NCBI GenBank assembly: GCA_913050305.1
Contig: CAJXAS010000023.1
Span: forward strand, 1-14,446
Origin: an uncultured Polaribacter sp.
GTDB lineage: Bacteria; Bacteroidota; Bacteroidia; Flavobacteriales; Flavobacteriaceae
Length of the DNA stretch: 14,446 bases
Direction: 5' to 3'
Shown piece by piece: positions 13,993 to 14,446 of this stretch (positions are counted from its first letter, which is position 1; each line of letters starts with the position of its first letter). A program made the position numbers and the translations under genes. The notes below the pieces were generated by a model. The model was not told the origin of the DNA and did no database searches. It saw only the letters and a list, made by a program, of their open reading frames with translations.

Positions 13993-14446
13993 ATGGATAT
14001 ATTTAGGCAATTTTTTAATCAGATTCCTAAAATATCTCTTCCTATGGTCGACCTTGGTATTTCCTTAGACTCTTATACGTCAATAGATATTTCTGCATGC
14101 AATAGCACTGTATTAGATTTCAATTTTGCAGATTCAGTAGCATAGAAGAAATACATCAATTTATATCTAATCGAGCAAAATAATCAGGTTGCATATGGAG
14201 TATATTTTGAAAGAAGAAATTTATATGATCGCAGTACTTATTTTGAAAATGTAACAAAACATAACAAAAGAAATATTTATTTAGAAGTTGACCTTTAGTT
14301 TGCTTTAGGTATAAAGGTATTGGCTGTCTTAAAAGGAGAGGTGCATAGTTTTAAGGGCAATGAAAATTATGGCGATTTAGGCCCTAACTATCATTTTTAA
14401 ATTATTAGGAAGTTTTGAAAATTACCCGGGAGCATCTTCAGAAAAC
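13993..14446 (+). pseudogene. Decayed M23-family peptidase (LytM/lysostaphin type), runs off the window
   Basis: Translation from the ATG at 13993 gives a recognisable flavobacterial M23 metallopeptidase, the type that cuts peptidoglycan cross-bridges, but it is broken in several places. In one frame, stops occur at 14143-14145 (TAG), 14296-14298 (TAG) and 14398-14400 (TAA). Homology carries on across them: QNNQVAYGVYFERRNLYDRS after the first, then KRNIYLEVDL before and ALGIKVLAVLKGEVHSFKGN after the second. The usual family text there is RNIHLGVDLW, so the second TAG probably replaces a Trp codon. The metal-binding H-x-x-x-D is also lost (His to Tyr in NIYLEVD). Around 14386 an extra A shifts the frame: dropping it restores GPTIIFKLLGSFENY and keeps the frame open to the window end, passing the TAA. 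The 3' part lies outside the window. Confidence 0.75.

Noticed and set aside
14143..14446. UAG read-through or selenocysteine-like recoding in the M23 gene
   Set aside because: There are TAG and TAA stops, a frameshift and loss of a metal ligand in the same stretch, so plain decay is the simpler reading.
1..14446. CRISPR array, tRNA gene, insertion sequence or phage module
   Set aside because: I looked for regularly spaced repeats, cloverleaf-like conserved blocks, transposase motifs and terminal inverted repeats and saw none.

Overview
The window looks like chromosomal DNA from a marine-type member of the Flavobacteriaceae (Bacteroidetes), perhaps close to Polaribacter or Tenacibaculum. The evidence is the low G+C content, the Bacteroidetes -7 promoter element TAnnTTTG in front of several genes, weak Shine-Dalgarno signals, and family-specific proteins: a DUF4290 protein next to murA, a DnaJ with a shortened zinc finger, and a TonB-dependent receptor ending in LQF. 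The genus is an inference.

Layout. Positions 1-296 are the 3' end of a TonB-dependent receptor gene. A two-way terminator (336-369) separates it from a convergent minus-strand gene for a small membrane-anchored protein (371-883). From 1011 all genes are on the plus strand: a UvrD/PcrA-type helicase that must use a TTG start, a DUF4290 protein, murA, an HNH/NUMOD4-like endonuclease, the chaperone pair grpE-dnaJ, the RNase P RNA gene rnpB (about 8081-8385), and two aconitases of different architecture: AcnB (8623-11400), then a mitochondrial-type aconitase (11658-13925). The window ends inside a decayed M23 peptidase pseudogene with in-frame stops and a frameshift.

How the parts work together. 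DUF4290 and murA are 6 bp apart and probably co-transcribed. The endonuclease gene follows 70 bp later with no visible terminator, so it may be read from the same transcript. A strong palindrome (6057-6086) then ends that unit, and right behind it lies a near-consensus sigma-54 (-24/-12) promoter driving grpE-dnaJ. Between dnaJ and rnpB there is a perfect -7 box followed by two hairpins, the second a clear terminator: either tandem terminators or a small RNA gene of about 75 nt. rnpB has its own perfect -7 box. The two aconitases catalyse the same TCA-cycle step but are separated by a strong terminator and seem to have separate promoters.

The observations most worth checking are the sigma-54 promoter with its adjacent palindrome at grpE, the candidate small RNA before rnpB, the MurA with Asp replacing the fosfomycin-target Cys, the DnaJ lacking zinc-binding domain I, the tandem aconitases, and the fresh-looking M23 pseudogene. 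I found no clear new multi-gene system, CRISPR array, insertion sequence or tRNA.
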